Shown: one piece after another, positions 53,050 through 60,737 of the stretch | Numbering within the stretch: the stretch's first letter is position 1 | Layout: each line of letters starts with the position of its first letter | Position numbers and translations under genes: made by a program | Notes under the pieces: generated by a model | Told to the model about the DNA's origin: nothing | Database searches by the model: none | The model's input: the letters and a program-made list of their open reading frames with translations, nothing else | From: Nitrospirota bacterium | GTDB lineage: Bacteria; Nitrospirota; Thermodesulfovibrionia; Thermodesulfovibrionales; JdFR-88 | Direction: 5' to 3' | DNA length: 64,000 nucleotides | Assembly (NCBI GenBank): GCA_021825295.1 | Contig: JAKAHV010000007.1 | Span: 1 to 64,000, forward strand

Positions 53050-54702
53050 TTAATAACCTGGAACAACGATATTCTGTCCGGTCAGCGGGCTGCTGACGGC
53101 AATCGGACAGTCGTAATAGTAGTAGTCGCCGCAGGCCTCGCACCCGATGCTGGTTGAGCATGTGGGATAGCCGCCCGGATAATTTGTGTTCGCGAAATTC
53201 AACTGCGGGCTCGCGTAGACATAATAGGTACCGGATTTATTGAGATTGATGGTGTAGTTGCCGTTTGCGTCCGTGTAGGCCATGTATTTCACGCTGCCGC
53301 ACTCGTTGAAGGAATGAGCGTATGCCCAGTTGCCCGACTCGCATGGCACGATCGTCGCCTTCACCGCCCATCCGGCCATTGGCTTGCCGGAGGCGCCCGT
53401 GACCGTCCCCGAGATCCTGGCCGGCGCGCCGTATACGGTGGCGTTCACGATGCCGAGGCTGGTTACAGTGTTATTCGTGATGGTTATGGTCGGGGGATTG
53501 CCCGTGTAAATCCAGGTGTAATCCCCTGCATAGGGCGGCCCATAGATGGACGCGGCCCCCGCCCTCTTTGTGATCCGCACGTAATAGCTGCCGTTTGGCA
53601 CGCCAACCGAGATATTGCCGCTTGCGTTTGAAGGTCCCAGAATGAAAGCCGCGCTCTGATAGTGCCGTCCGGGAGAAAACTGGTTGCCTGGCACCAGATA
53701 CACATAGGCATTTTGAAGCGGCTGGCCGTTATAGAGGACGGCGGCTGTGATCGTCCCGCTTACTCCGAATTTGTCGACGTGATGACTGTCGGTAACGTAT
53801 ACGTCGCCGGATGAGTCCGCCGCCACGCCGTATATGAAACTAAACGAATTGCTTGAACCGTAGTAGGGGCCCCACTGGGTCAGATAGTTGCCGTTTGAGT
53901 CGAATTTTACGACGCGTCCGTTGCTCACATCGGTCACGTATACATTGCCGGCGGAGTCCACTGCGACTCCATACGGGTACCACAACGTCCCGTAAGATGC
54001 CGTGTAGGAACTGCCCCACTGGGCGAGATAGTTGCCGTTGGAGTCGAATTTCTGGATGCGGTCATTTCCCGTGTCCGCGACGTAGACGTCGCCGGAGGCG
54101 TCCACAGCCACGCCTTTGGGAGAGGAAAACTGCCCGTTGCCCGTGCCGAAGGAGCCCCACTGGGTCAGGTAGTTGCCGTTGGAGTCGAATTTCTGGATGC
54201 GGTTGTTGCCACCATTGTCGCCGTCGCATACGTAGACATTACCGGAGGCATCCACGGCCACGCCGTCGGGATTATAAAACTGCCCGTTGCCCGTGCCGTA
54301 GGAGCCCCACTGGAGCAAAAAGTTGCCGTTCGAATTGAATTTTTCGATGCGGTAGTTGTTGGTGTCCGCGACATAGACGTTGCCGGAGGCATCCACCGCC
54401 ACTCCTTCCGGACCGTTGAGCTGCCCATTGCCAGAACCCCTCGTACCCCACTGGGCCAGGTAATTGCCGTTTGAATCGAATTTCTGGATGCGGCTGTTTC
54501 CCGTGTCCGCGACGTAGACGTCGCCGGAGGCATCCACGGCCACGCCATCGGGCCCGGGCAGACCAAACTGCCCGTTTCCAGTGCCGTCAGAGCCCCATGC
54601 GAGGATCAACGAGTACGGGTATGAGAACGCCGCCATTGCCGCCCCTGCGGAAAACAAAGCGGCAATTGCAATGATGATTAAGGCGGTAAGCCGTTTTTTC
54701 AT
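53050..54702 (-). CDS. Secreted NHL-repeat protein, unit 2
   Basis: Signal peptide (KRLTALIIIAIAALFSAGAAMAA), then about six NHL beta-propeller repeats of the form GTGNGQFxxPxGVAVDASGxVYVADTGNxRIQKFDSNGNYLxQWG (residues ~35-315). A C-terminal domain pair follows (AAVLYNGQPLQNAYVYLVPGN; ISGTVTGASGKPMAGWAVKATIVPCESGNWAYAHSF), with a Cys-rich stretch CSTSIGCEACGDYYYYDCP and the end SPLTGQNIVVPGY. NHL propellers bind protein, RNA or glycans. It is a paralogue of 55858-57549. It starts 104 bases after a 20-codon ORF. Confidence 0.82.
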   Translation of the reverse strand: MKKRLTALIIIAIAALFSAGAAMAAFSYPYSLILAWGSDGTGNGQFGLPGPDGVAVDASGDVYVADTGNSRIQKFDSNGNYLAQWGTRGSGNGQLNGPEGVAVDASGNVYVADTNNYRIEKFNSNGNFLLQWGSYGTGNGQFYNPDGVAVDASGNVYVCDGDNGGNNRIQKFDSNGNYLTQWGSFGTGNGQFSSPKGVAVDASGDVYVADTGNDRIQKFDSNGNYLAQWGSSYTASYGTLWYPYGVAVDSAGNVYVTDVSNGRVVKFDSNGNYLTQWGPYYGSSNSFSFIYGVAADSSGDVYVTDSHHVDKFGVSGTITAAVLYNGQPLQNAYVYLVPGNQFSPGRHYQSAAFILGPSNASGNISVGVPNGSYYVRITKRAGAASIYGPPYAGDYTWIYTGNPPTITITNNTVTSLGIVNATVYGAPARISGTVTGASGKPMAGWAVKATIVPCESGNWAYAHSFNECGSVKYMAYTDANGNYTINLNKSGTYYVYASPQLNFANTNYPGGYPTCSTSIGCEACGDYYYYDCPIAVSSPLTGQNIVVPGY

Positions 54703-54806
54703 TTCATCCCCCTCTCTCCCGATTTCATGTGCTTACCCCGTTACCTCCCCCTGAGTTGTCATTTGTCCCGCTTTTTGGCGGGATTATTGGTTTTTTTTTG
54801 CCTGCC

Positions 54807-54869
54807 CTAACAGGGGTGCACGCAGACGGAGCCCACGACGCGTGGCCTTGCGTATCTGATCTTCTTCAT
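54807..54869 (-). CDS. Short peptide gene, 20 aa ending CVHPC (unit 2)
   Basis: ATG 54869 on the minus strand opens a 20-codon ORF, MKKIRYARPRVVGSVCVHPC, ended by TAG/TTAG. AAGGAG-type ribosome sites lie 6-11 bases upstream. The same ORF recurs at 57713-57775 with two conservative changes (M4/I, L15/V) and three synonymous third-base changes, a pattern that supports coding. It is below the length of the ORF track. It precedes an NHL-protein gene in both units. It could be a processed peptide or RiPP-like precursor, a leader peptide, or a small partner; none of these is proved. I do not recognise a family. Confidence 0.65.
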   Translation of the reverse strand: MKKIRYARPRVVGSVCVHPC

Positions 54870-54871
54870 CT

Positions 54872-54927
54872 CTTTTCCTTCTCCTTCCCTCCAAAATCCG
54901 GGCCGCCGGATGGCGGCCCGGTTGTAT
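54872..54927 (-). terminator. Hairpin between the short secreted gene of unit 1 and peptide 2
   Basis: Minus strand CCGGGCCGCC ATCC GGCGGCCCGG is a 10-bp stem followed by ATTTTGG. It may end the unit 1 transcript or stabilise it. Confidence 0.55.
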
Positions 54928-54944
54928 CAGTTTTCCTATGGGCC

Positions 54945-55838
54945 CTAATGGCCGGGGACCGAGACGTTTACGCCGGTTGTGGGGCCGTTTATGGCAAGAG
55001 GGCAGACTGCGTAAAAATAATTGCCATATCTATCCGGGCCTACATGCGCAGCGTTGCAGGTGATGTATCCACCGGGGTACAATTCGTAGCCCTCGCCGGA
55101 GCACCCTGTAGAACTGGGGCACGCATAGACATAGTAGGTCCCGGTAGCAGGCAGGTCTATCGTGTAGTTGCCGTTTGAGTCCGTGGGCAGTTCCGCCGGG
55201 TACTGTGGCGAGTAAACGGTATTGACGGCTGTCCCCAGGGAGGTGGAGGCTGCCGCATACACAGTGGAGCCGCACTGGTTGCTTCTGGGGCTAAGACGAT
55301 GGCTCGTGCAGGGCTCCGCGGTCGCCTTCACGAACCATCCGGCCAGCGGTGCGCCGCTTGTCGCCCCCGTGACCGTGCCTGAAATCGTTACCGCCGGGCT
55401 GAACAGATGCGCGTATACGGTGCCCAGGCTTGTCACCGAGCCGTCGGTGACTGTAAGGCTCGGGGCATTGCCGGCCAGATGCCACGTATAATCCCCCGGC
55501 CTGGGCGGGCCGTATTCCTGCCAGGAGGCCGGAACAGCCGTGAGCGGCGCCCTGCGGATGATGCGGATGCGATAGATGCCGTCCGGCACGCTCACCGATA
55601 AGTTACCGTTGGCGTCGGTAGGGCCCAGTATGTACTGGGCTGTCCTGAAATACTTCCCCATTATGGGGTTTGTGTTCGATGCGTCCTGCAGGTAGATATA
55701 TGCGTGGTCAAGCGGCTGGCCGGACCCGCTCCCGTTATAGAGAAACGTCCCTGTGATGGTGCCGTTTGCCATCGCGGGCGCGGCGGAAAGGGCCGCGGCG
55801 AGCGCAAGAAAGACAAAAAAGAAAAAATATTTTTTCAT
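54945..55838 (-). CDS. Secreted protein of unknown function, short form (unit 1)
   Basis: Signal peptide (KKYFFFFVFLALAAALSAAPAMA), then ITGTFLYNGSGSGQPLDHAYIYLQDA, LGPTDANGNLSVSVPDGIYRIRIIRR, ISGTVTGATSGAPLAGWFVKATAEPC, and an end NGPTTGVNVSVPGH. It is a close paralogue of 52137-53027, differing mainly in the central variable region around RLSPRSNQCGSTVYAAAS. It lies 19 bases after the NHL gene of its unit. No function assigned. Confidence 0.78.
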   Translation of the reverse strand: MKKYFFFFVFLALAAALSAAPAMANGTITGTFLYNGSGSGQPLDHAYIYLQDASNTNPIMGKYFRTAQYILGPTDANGNLSVSVPDGIYRIRIIRRAPLTAVPASWQEYGPPRPGDYTWHLAGNAPSLTVTDGSVTSLGTVYAHLFSPAVTISGTVTGATSGAPLAGWFVKATAEPCTSHRLSPRSNQCGSTVYAAASTSLGTAVNTVYSPQYPAELPTDSNGNYTIDLPATGTYYVYACPSSTGCSGEGYELYPGGYITCNAAHVGPDRYGNYFYAVCPLAINGPTTGVNVSVPGH

Positions 55839-55857
55839 AAGTTATCTCTCCTCTCCC

Positions 55858-57549
55858 TCAATAACCTGGGACAACGATGTTCTGGCCGGCCAGCGGGCCG
55901 CTGACGGCAACCGGGCAGTCGAAATAGTAGTAGTCGCCGCAGGCCTCGCACCCGATACTGGTTGAGCAAGTGGGATATCCGCCTGGATAGCTGGTATTGG
56001 CGAAGTTCAGTTGCGGGCTCGCGTATACGTAATAGGTCCCGGCATCCTTTAGATTGATGGTGTAGTTGCCGTTTGCATCCGTGTACGCCGGATACTTCAC
56101 CTTGCCGCACTCGTTGAAGGAATGGGCGTACGCCCAGTTTCCCGACTCGCACGGCACGGTCGCCGCCTTCACCGCCCATCCGGCAAGGGGTCTGCCGGAG
56201 GCGCCCCTGACCGTCCCGGAAATACTGATCGGTCCGCCGAATACCGTGGTGTTCACCATGCCCAGGCTTGTGGTCTGATTGCTGGCTATGGTAACGGTGG
56301 GCGGGTTGCTGGCGGTCCAGGTGTAGTCCCCGGGGTAGGGCGGCCCGTAGATGGACGCGGACCCCGTCCTCTTCGTGATGCGCATGTAATATGAACCGGG
56401 GGGTTCATCCCCCGTGATAGTGCCGCTGGCATCGGATGGCCCCAGCAGGTGGAGCGCGCTCTGATAGTGGCGCCCCGGGGCCGGCTGGTTGCCTGGCAAA
56501 AGATACGCGTAGGCGTTTTGAAGCGGCTGGCCGTTGTAAAGGGCGGTTGCGGTGAGCGTGCCGTCCGCAACGAATTTCATTATGGTGTTGCTGATGACCG
56601 CGGCATAGACGTTGCTGCCGGGGCCGTCTACCGCTACGCCGGATGCGCCGTACGCGTACGATGTGTTTTCGCCAGTGACCGCGTCAATGGCCACAAGAAG
56701 GTTGCCGTTTGGATCGAATTTTCCGATTTTACCTGTGCCGCCAGAGGTGGTTCCCGTGACATAGACATTGCCGGATGCGTCCACAGCCACGCCTGCCGGA
56801 TCGGAAAGAACGCCTGGCCCCAATCTGTATGTGCCCGAGGTGTAATAAGTCGTGCCACTGGACCCCCACTGGGCGAGATAGTTGCCGTTAGAGTCGAATT
56901 TTTCGACACGGTTATTGTTGGAATCCGCGACATAGACGTTGCCGCCTGCATCCACCGCTACGCCCATTGGGCCGTTAAACTGCCCATTGCCGTAACCTAA
57001 AGACCCCCACTGGACTAAAAGGTGGCCGTTCGGGTCCAGTTTCTGGACGCAGGCGTTATAGTAAAGGGCGACATATATATTTCCTGAGGCGTCCGCGGCC
57101 ACGCCATATACGAACGGCCGGGAGTTTTGAAAGTAGACGTTGAATGTCGCCAGCCAGTTGCCGTTGGAATCGAATTTCTGTATGCGGCCGTTATATGAAT
57201 CGGAGACATAAACATTTCCGGATGCGTCCACAGCAACCTGGCCGGCCGGGGGATATGTAGCGTTAAAATAAAATTGACCGTTGCCTGAGCCTAAAGATCC
57301 CCACTTTGTCAGAAAATGGCCGTTAGGGTCGAATTTTTCGATGCGGTTGTTCCCGGTATCGACCGCATATACATCACCTGCCGGGTCCACAGCCACGCTT
57401 ATCGGGCTGTCATAGCCGAACTGGCCGTCGCCCGTGCCGGAAGAGCCCCATGAAAGCGAATGCGTATAAATATTCGATGCGCCCCCCGCCGCGGCGGTCA
57501 ACAGCGTCAGAAAGACGGATGCGAGTAAGACGGTAAGCCTCTTTTTCAT
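55858..57549 (-). CDS. Secreted NHL-repeat protein, unit 1
   Basis: Signal peptide (KRLTVLLASVFLTLLTAAAGGA), about six NHL-type repeats (GTGDGQFGYDSPISVAVDPAGDVYAVDTGNNRIEKFDPNGHFLTKWG and others), then TATALYNGQPLQNAYAYLLPGNQPAPGRHYQSALHLLGPSDASG and ISGTVRGASGRPLAGWAVKAATVPCESGNWAYAHSFNECG. It ends CEACGDYYYFDCPVAVSGPLAGQNIVVPGY, nearly identical to unit 2. The propellers diverge more than the C-terminal part. 563 aa. It starts 164 bases after peptide 1. Confidence 0.82.
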   Translation of the reverse strand: MKKRLTVLLASVFLTLLTAAAGGASNIYTHSLSWGSSGTGDGQFGYDSPISVAVDPAGDVYAVDTGNNRIEKFDPNGHFLTKWGSLGSGNGQFYFNATYPPAGQVAVDASGNVYVSDSYNGRIQKFDSNGNWLATFNVYFQNSRPFVYGVAADASGNIYVALYYNACVQKLDPNGHLLVQWGSLGYGNGQFNGPMGVAVDAGGNVYVADSNNNRVEKFDSNGNYLAQWGSSGTTYYTSGTYRLGPGVLSDPAGVAVDASGNVYVTGTTSGGTGKIGKFDPNGNLLVAIDAVTGENTSYAYGASGVAVDGPGSNVYAAVISNTIMKFVADGTLTATALYNGQPLQNAYAYLLPGNQPAPGRHYQSALHLLGPSDASGTITGDEPPGSYYMRITKRTGSASIYGPPYPGDYTWTASNPPTVTIASNQTTSLGMVNTTVFGGPISISGTVRGASGRPLAGWAVKAATVPCESGNWAYAHSFNECGKVKYPAYTDANGNYTINLKDAGTYYVYASPQLNFANTSYPGGYPTCSTSIGCEACGDYYYFDCPVAVSGPLAGQNIVVPGY

Positions 57550-57712
57550 TTCAATGCCTTTCCTCCCTTGATGGTTTCAAACCAGCGCATTATCATTTTC
57601 TTTTTGGCGAGTCCCCCCTGGGCTGCCCGAATCGCGCGTGGTTTTGCTCCTCGCTACCTCCCTGCAATTTGTTCTTTAGTCCCGCTTTGGAACGGGATTT
57701 TTTGCCGCCTGC

Positions 57713-57775
57713 CTAGCAGGGGTGCACGCAGAGGGAGCCTACGACGCGGGGCCTTGCGTATCTCATCTTCTTCAT
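57713..57775 (-). CDS. Short peptide gene, 20 aa ending CVHPC (unit 1)
   Basis: ATG 57775 on the minus strand opens MKKMRYARPRVVGSLCVHPC and ends at TAG. GGAGG is 7 bases upstream, a textbook ribosome site. It is 18/20 identical to the peptide at 54807-54869, with third-base silent changes at other codons. A short hairpin (CCCG ... GCGGGAC) follows it in both units before the NHL gene. The basic N terminus, RPR segment and C-x-H-P-C end are the notable features. The ORF at 57654-57845 in another frame overlaps it but lacks support. Function unknown. Confidence 0.68.
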   Translation of the reverse strand: MKKMRYARPRVVGSLCVHPC

Positions 57776-57889
57776 CCCTCTTCCTCCTTCTCTTTTGTAT
57801 GTCTTTGGGGGTAAACATCCCCTTAATCACCCAAGGCGATAGCAATTTTTATACCCAAAGGGGGCAGCCTTGCCTTTGACGATCAAGCC

Positions 57890-57968
57890 CGTATCATATT
57901 TCAAATAGGCAAGCCCTTTTAAAAATATATATAATTTTTAAATTTTAAAATTTAAAAATTATTAAAAT
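57890..57968 (-). promoter_or_regulatory. AT-rich block upstream of the duplicated units
   Basis: A run made almost only of A and T (AAAAATATATATAATTTTTAAATTTTAAAATTTAAAAATTATTAAAATT) in otherwise GC-rich DNA, 115-190 bases before peptide 1. It may act as an UP element, a bendable activator site or a silencer-binding site. The rest of the 57776-58320 gap holds no gene that I can support. Confidence 0.5.
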
Positions 57969-57985
57969 TGCTGAATATGTGCCAA
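57969..57985 (-). promoter_or_regulatory. Candidate sigma-54 promoter for peptide 1 and the NHL genes
   Basis: Minus strand TTGGCACATATTCAGCA has GG and GC separated by exactly 10 bases and a full TTGGCAC -24 element; the -12 block is CAGCA instead of TTGCA. It reads towards peptide 1 through the AT-rich block. Confidence 0.4.
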
Positions 57986-58320
57986 ATGTCACTGATTTCA
58001 AATTCAATGAGTGCCATATGGCGCACTGTAACAATATATTTTTCTACCGTAGCGGGTTGAACCTGGCAGTTGCCTGGCGCAGATTCTGTCCGGCGCAAAA
58101 ATATAACTTTACGGATTCCGCGCATTGACTTGCGGCATTCCTGGAATTCATGCGGTGTCGGATTGCTTTACGGTTTGAATGGAAAAGTTTACAAAATCTT
58201 TAATGCCGGCAGCGATGATACGTGCTACAATTGGAATCACAAGGCTATGACATGCCCCGTGTTTTTTCGGCGAATGAGAACAAATCCCCTTATTAACATC
58301 TGCCGCGGGAATACCGCGGA

Positions 58321-59079
58321 ATGGGCTACCGAATAGGGATGCTTGCCGGCTACAGGATAACGCGGCCCGAGGAGGCCGGGCGCTTCAGGGCCGACCTTGT
58401 GCAGATATCCGTTTACCGGGGGATGGAGGGAAACCCGGAGCGTGTCGAGGCCTGCGCCCATGCGTGCATGGGGATAGGCCGCCCCTATGTAATCCATCCG
58501 GTGAACTATTCGCTTCTGGACGAGGACCCGCAGACGCTCTCGGACCTGAAGGCCATGGCCAGATGGTCCGATCTCGGGTTCATACTCCACGATGAAGCCA
58601 CAGCCGGTGGCGGGAGGGTAAGCGGAAGGCTGGCTGAAACGCTTCGAAAAAATCTGGACGAGCTTAAAAGCCTTGTCCCTGTTTCCATTGAAGACGCCGT
58701 CAACGTAAGGGACATCCTCTGGTTCTGGAAGAATTTCGCCGATTCCGTCACTCTGGATGTGGGGCACCTTGAGGCCGCCGGGATCGATTCTGTGGAGTTT
58801 GTAAAAAAACTGGATGCCGGGACCATGGGGAAGATCGATTTTGTCCACATGCACAGAAAGTACCGCTTCAGGGGGGGGCTGGTGGACCACTGGCCGCTTG
58901 TGCCGGGCTGCCGTGAGCTTGCCGCATTGAGGGAGCTGCTGAAATCCAGGCGCGATGTCCGGGCGATACTGGAGCTTAACGAGGACGAGACCGAAGACAA
59001 CCTGAAACTGCTTTATGCCCTCGACGAGGAATCACGTCTTTTCCGGGAATCCAGGCTCAGCGGGCCGGAGCCCATGTGA
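58321..59079 (+). CDS. TIM-barrel sugar-phosphate isomerase/epimerase-like protein
   Basis: A 252-aa protein with the layout of the AP endonuclease 2/xylose-isomerase-like family: LVQISVYRGMEGNPERVEACAHACMGIGRPYVIHPVNYSLLD, SVEDAV-like VPVSIEDAVNVRDILWFW, SVTLDVGHLEAAG, DFVHMHRKYRFRGGLVDHWPL and ILELNEDETEDNLKLL. His, Glu and Asp residues are in positions that could bind a divalent metal. Substrate unknown. The last 67 bases overlap the convergent DoxX gene. Confidence 0.65.
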   Translation: MGYRIGMLAGYRITRPEEAGRFRADLVQISVYRGMEGNPERVEACAHACMGIGRPYVIHPVNYSLLDEDPQTLSDLKAMARWSDLGFILHDEATAGGGRVSGRLAETLRKNLDELKSLVPVSIEDAVNVRDILWFWKNFADSVTLDVGHLEAAGIDSVEFVKKLDAGTMGKIDFVHMHRKYRFRGGLVDHWPLVPGCRELAALRELLKSRRDVRAILELNEDETEDNLKLLYALDEESRLFRESRLSGPEPM

Positions 59080-59423
59080 GTGATCATGAGGGCCGCCCCA
59101 AGCATGGAGAGGTTTTTCATGAAGTTTATCTGCTGTACCTGCGCCTGGACGGGGTCGGCGATGGCCCAGAAATTATGGATCATGATCGTAACAGGCACAA
59201 GGAATATGATGATGAGCCAGGCCCCGAGCCTGGCCTTGTAGCCAAGAAGGATGCTGAGCGCCCCGAGAAAGGCGATTATCCCGGAGACAGGCACTGCCAG
59301 GGGCGCGAACGGCACCCCCTTTGCCGCGGCATAGGAAATGGTCCGGGCCGTGAAGTGACCGGGCGCGGAGATCAGGAATATGGAGGCGTAAAGGATTCTG
59401 CCGGGCAGTACGAGGTATTTCAT
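59013..59423 (-). CDS. DoxX-family membrane protein
   Basis: A 136-aa protein with four hydrophobic segments: YLVLPGRILYASIFLISAPGHF, FAPLAVPVSGIIAFLGALSILLGY, ARLGAWLIIIFLVPVTIMIHNFW and MKNLSMLGAALMITHMGSG. The pattern, with GRIL and the HNFW block, fits DoxX/DoxD-like proteins, associated with thiosulfate or redox metabolism but often of unknown role. The C-terminal end overlaps the preceding gene on the opposite strand. Confidence 0.85.
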   Translation of the reverse strand: MKYLVLPGRILYASIFLISAPGHFTARTISYAAAKGVPFAPLAVPVSGIIAFLGALSILLGYKARLGAWLIIIFLVPVTIMIHNFWAIADPVQAQVQQINFMKNLSMLGAALMITHMGSGPLSLDSRKRRDSSSRA

Positions 59424-59547
59424 TGCGGTCTTCCTTTTTCAGCCGGGATCCGTTGATTTACACCTGAAGTATATACCGGGTGCCGGGGACGCGCAACATC
59501 GTTTCCGGCGGGGTTAACGCACTTGCCGGGGGCAGCCTGATGCCACT

Positions 59548-59726
59548 AGAACCTATCTCAAAATTGATTTTGAAGCGAAAGAGAAAAGAAATCGCGGCAG
59601 ACAAGGAGGAAAGGGGAAATCGCCCGGAGGCGCAGCAGCGCTGCGTTGAGGACGATTTTCCCTGTATGACGCCGTATGCCACGATTTCGGCCGCTTGCAG
59701 CCGGAAGCGATTTTGAGATAGGTTCT
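59548..59726 (-). repeat. 179-bp MITE-like element, copy 3 (inverted orientation)
   Basis: AGAACCTATCTCAAAATTG at the left and CGATTTTGAGATAGGTTCT at the right bound a unit that is the reverse complement of copies 1 and 2. It lies 29 bases before the quinone reductase ATG and may supply part of its leader. Flanking bases TA...TA are compatible with a 2-bp target duplication. Confidence 0.9.
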
Positions 59727-59755
59727 AATGAAAATTGCGGGGGTGAAAAGAAAAG

Positions 59756-60727
59756 ATGAAGGCTATCGTGATCAGAAGTTACGGCGAAGCGGATGTGCTG
59801 AGGCTCTCGGTTTCCGAGCCCAAACCCCGTCCGGGGGCGGGGCAGGCCCTCATCAGGATCCATGCCGCGGGCATAAACTTTGTGGATATTTACCAGCGGC
59901 GGGGCGCCTATCCGGTGGCCCTGCCTTTCATACCGGGCCTGGAGGCCTCCGGCGTGGTGGAGGAGGCCGGAGAAAATGCCGCCGAGGTCCGCCCCGGGGA
60001 CCGCGTGGCCTATACCGGCCATCTTGGAAGCTACAGCGAATACACGGCCATTGAAGCCGGAAAGCTGATCGCGCTTCCAGCGGACATGTCTTTTGAGCAG
60101 GCGGCGGCATTTCCGCTCCAGGGGATGACGGCGCATTATCTTATTCACGAATTTCGCAGGCCCGGGCCGGGCGATACGGTCCTTGTCCATGCCGCCGCGG
60201 GAGGCGTGGGCCGCCTCCTGGTGCAGTGGGCGAAACATCTGGGCGCGATGGTCATCGGGACCGTCTCGACCGAGGAGAAGGCCGCTGTCGCAAGGGAGGC
60301 GGGCGCGGACCACGTGGTCCTGTATACAAGGCAGGATTTCGCCGCCGAGACGAAGCGCATCACGGGCGGGCGGGGCGCTACCCTCATCCTTGACGGCGTG
60401 GGGAAAAGCACGTTCCAGGCGGACCTGGACGCCGTGGCCCTGCGGGGCCATATCGTCATATTCGGCGCCGCAAGCGGACCGGCCGACCCCATGCCGCCCA
60501 ATTCCCTCATGCCGAAATCGATTTCGGTGTCGGGCGGAAGCCTGGTGAATTTTACGGCCAGCCGCGAAGACCTTCTACGGCGCGCGGGCGATGTCCTTTC
60601 GGCAATAAAGGCCGGCTGGCTGAAGCTGAAGATCGACCGGGTGCTGCCGCTTGAGGAGGCGGCGGAGGCCCACCGTCTCCTTGAGGGCAGAAAGACAACG
60701 GGCAAGGTCATACTGAAGGTGGCCTGA
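59756..60727 (+). CDS. NADPH:quinone oxidoreductase, zeta-crystallin-like MDR
   Basis: A 323-aa medium-chain reductase with ALIRIHAAGINFVDIYQRRGAYPVALPFIPGLEASGVV, the NADPH Rossmann motif VLVHAAAGGVGRLLVQWAKHLGA, and KSTFQADLDAVALRGHIVIFGAASG. Catalytic zinc ligands are lacking, as in quinone reductases of the Qor type. The substrate cannot be specified. It is followed at 10 bases by the Clp1-like kinase, suggesting co-transcription. Confidence 0.88.
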   Translation: MKAIVIRSYGEADVLRLSVSEPKPRPGAGQALIRIHAAGINFVDIYQRRGAYPVALPFIPGLEASGVVEEAGENAAEVRPGDRVAYTGHLGSYSEYTAIEAGKLIALPADMSFEQAAAFPLQGMTAHYLIHEFRRPGPGDTVLVHAAAGGVGRLLVQWAKHLGAMVIGTVSTEEKAAVAREAGADHVVLYTRQDFAAETKRITGGRGATLILDGVGKSTFQADLDAVALRGHIVIFGAASGPADPMPPNSLMPKSISVSGGSLVNFTASREDLLRRAGDVLSAIKAGWLKLKIDRVLPLEEAAEAHRLLEGRKTTGKVILKVA

Positions 60728-60737
60728 CCCTTTTTGG

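Noticed and set aside
57654-57845. 63-aa minus-strand ORF overlapping peptide 1
   Set aside because: The frame has no ribosome site and no counterpart in the duplicated unit, whereas the 20-codon frame is conserved in both.
57776-57900. Possible cyclic-di-GMP riboswitch in the leader of peptide 1
   Set aside because: A loose AAAGGCAA match is present but the conserved GGGACGCAAAGCC part of the aptamer is absent.
58070-58336. 88-aa ORF upstream of the TIM-barrel gene
   Set aside because: No ribosome site, no homology pattern, and it overlaps the start of the next gene.
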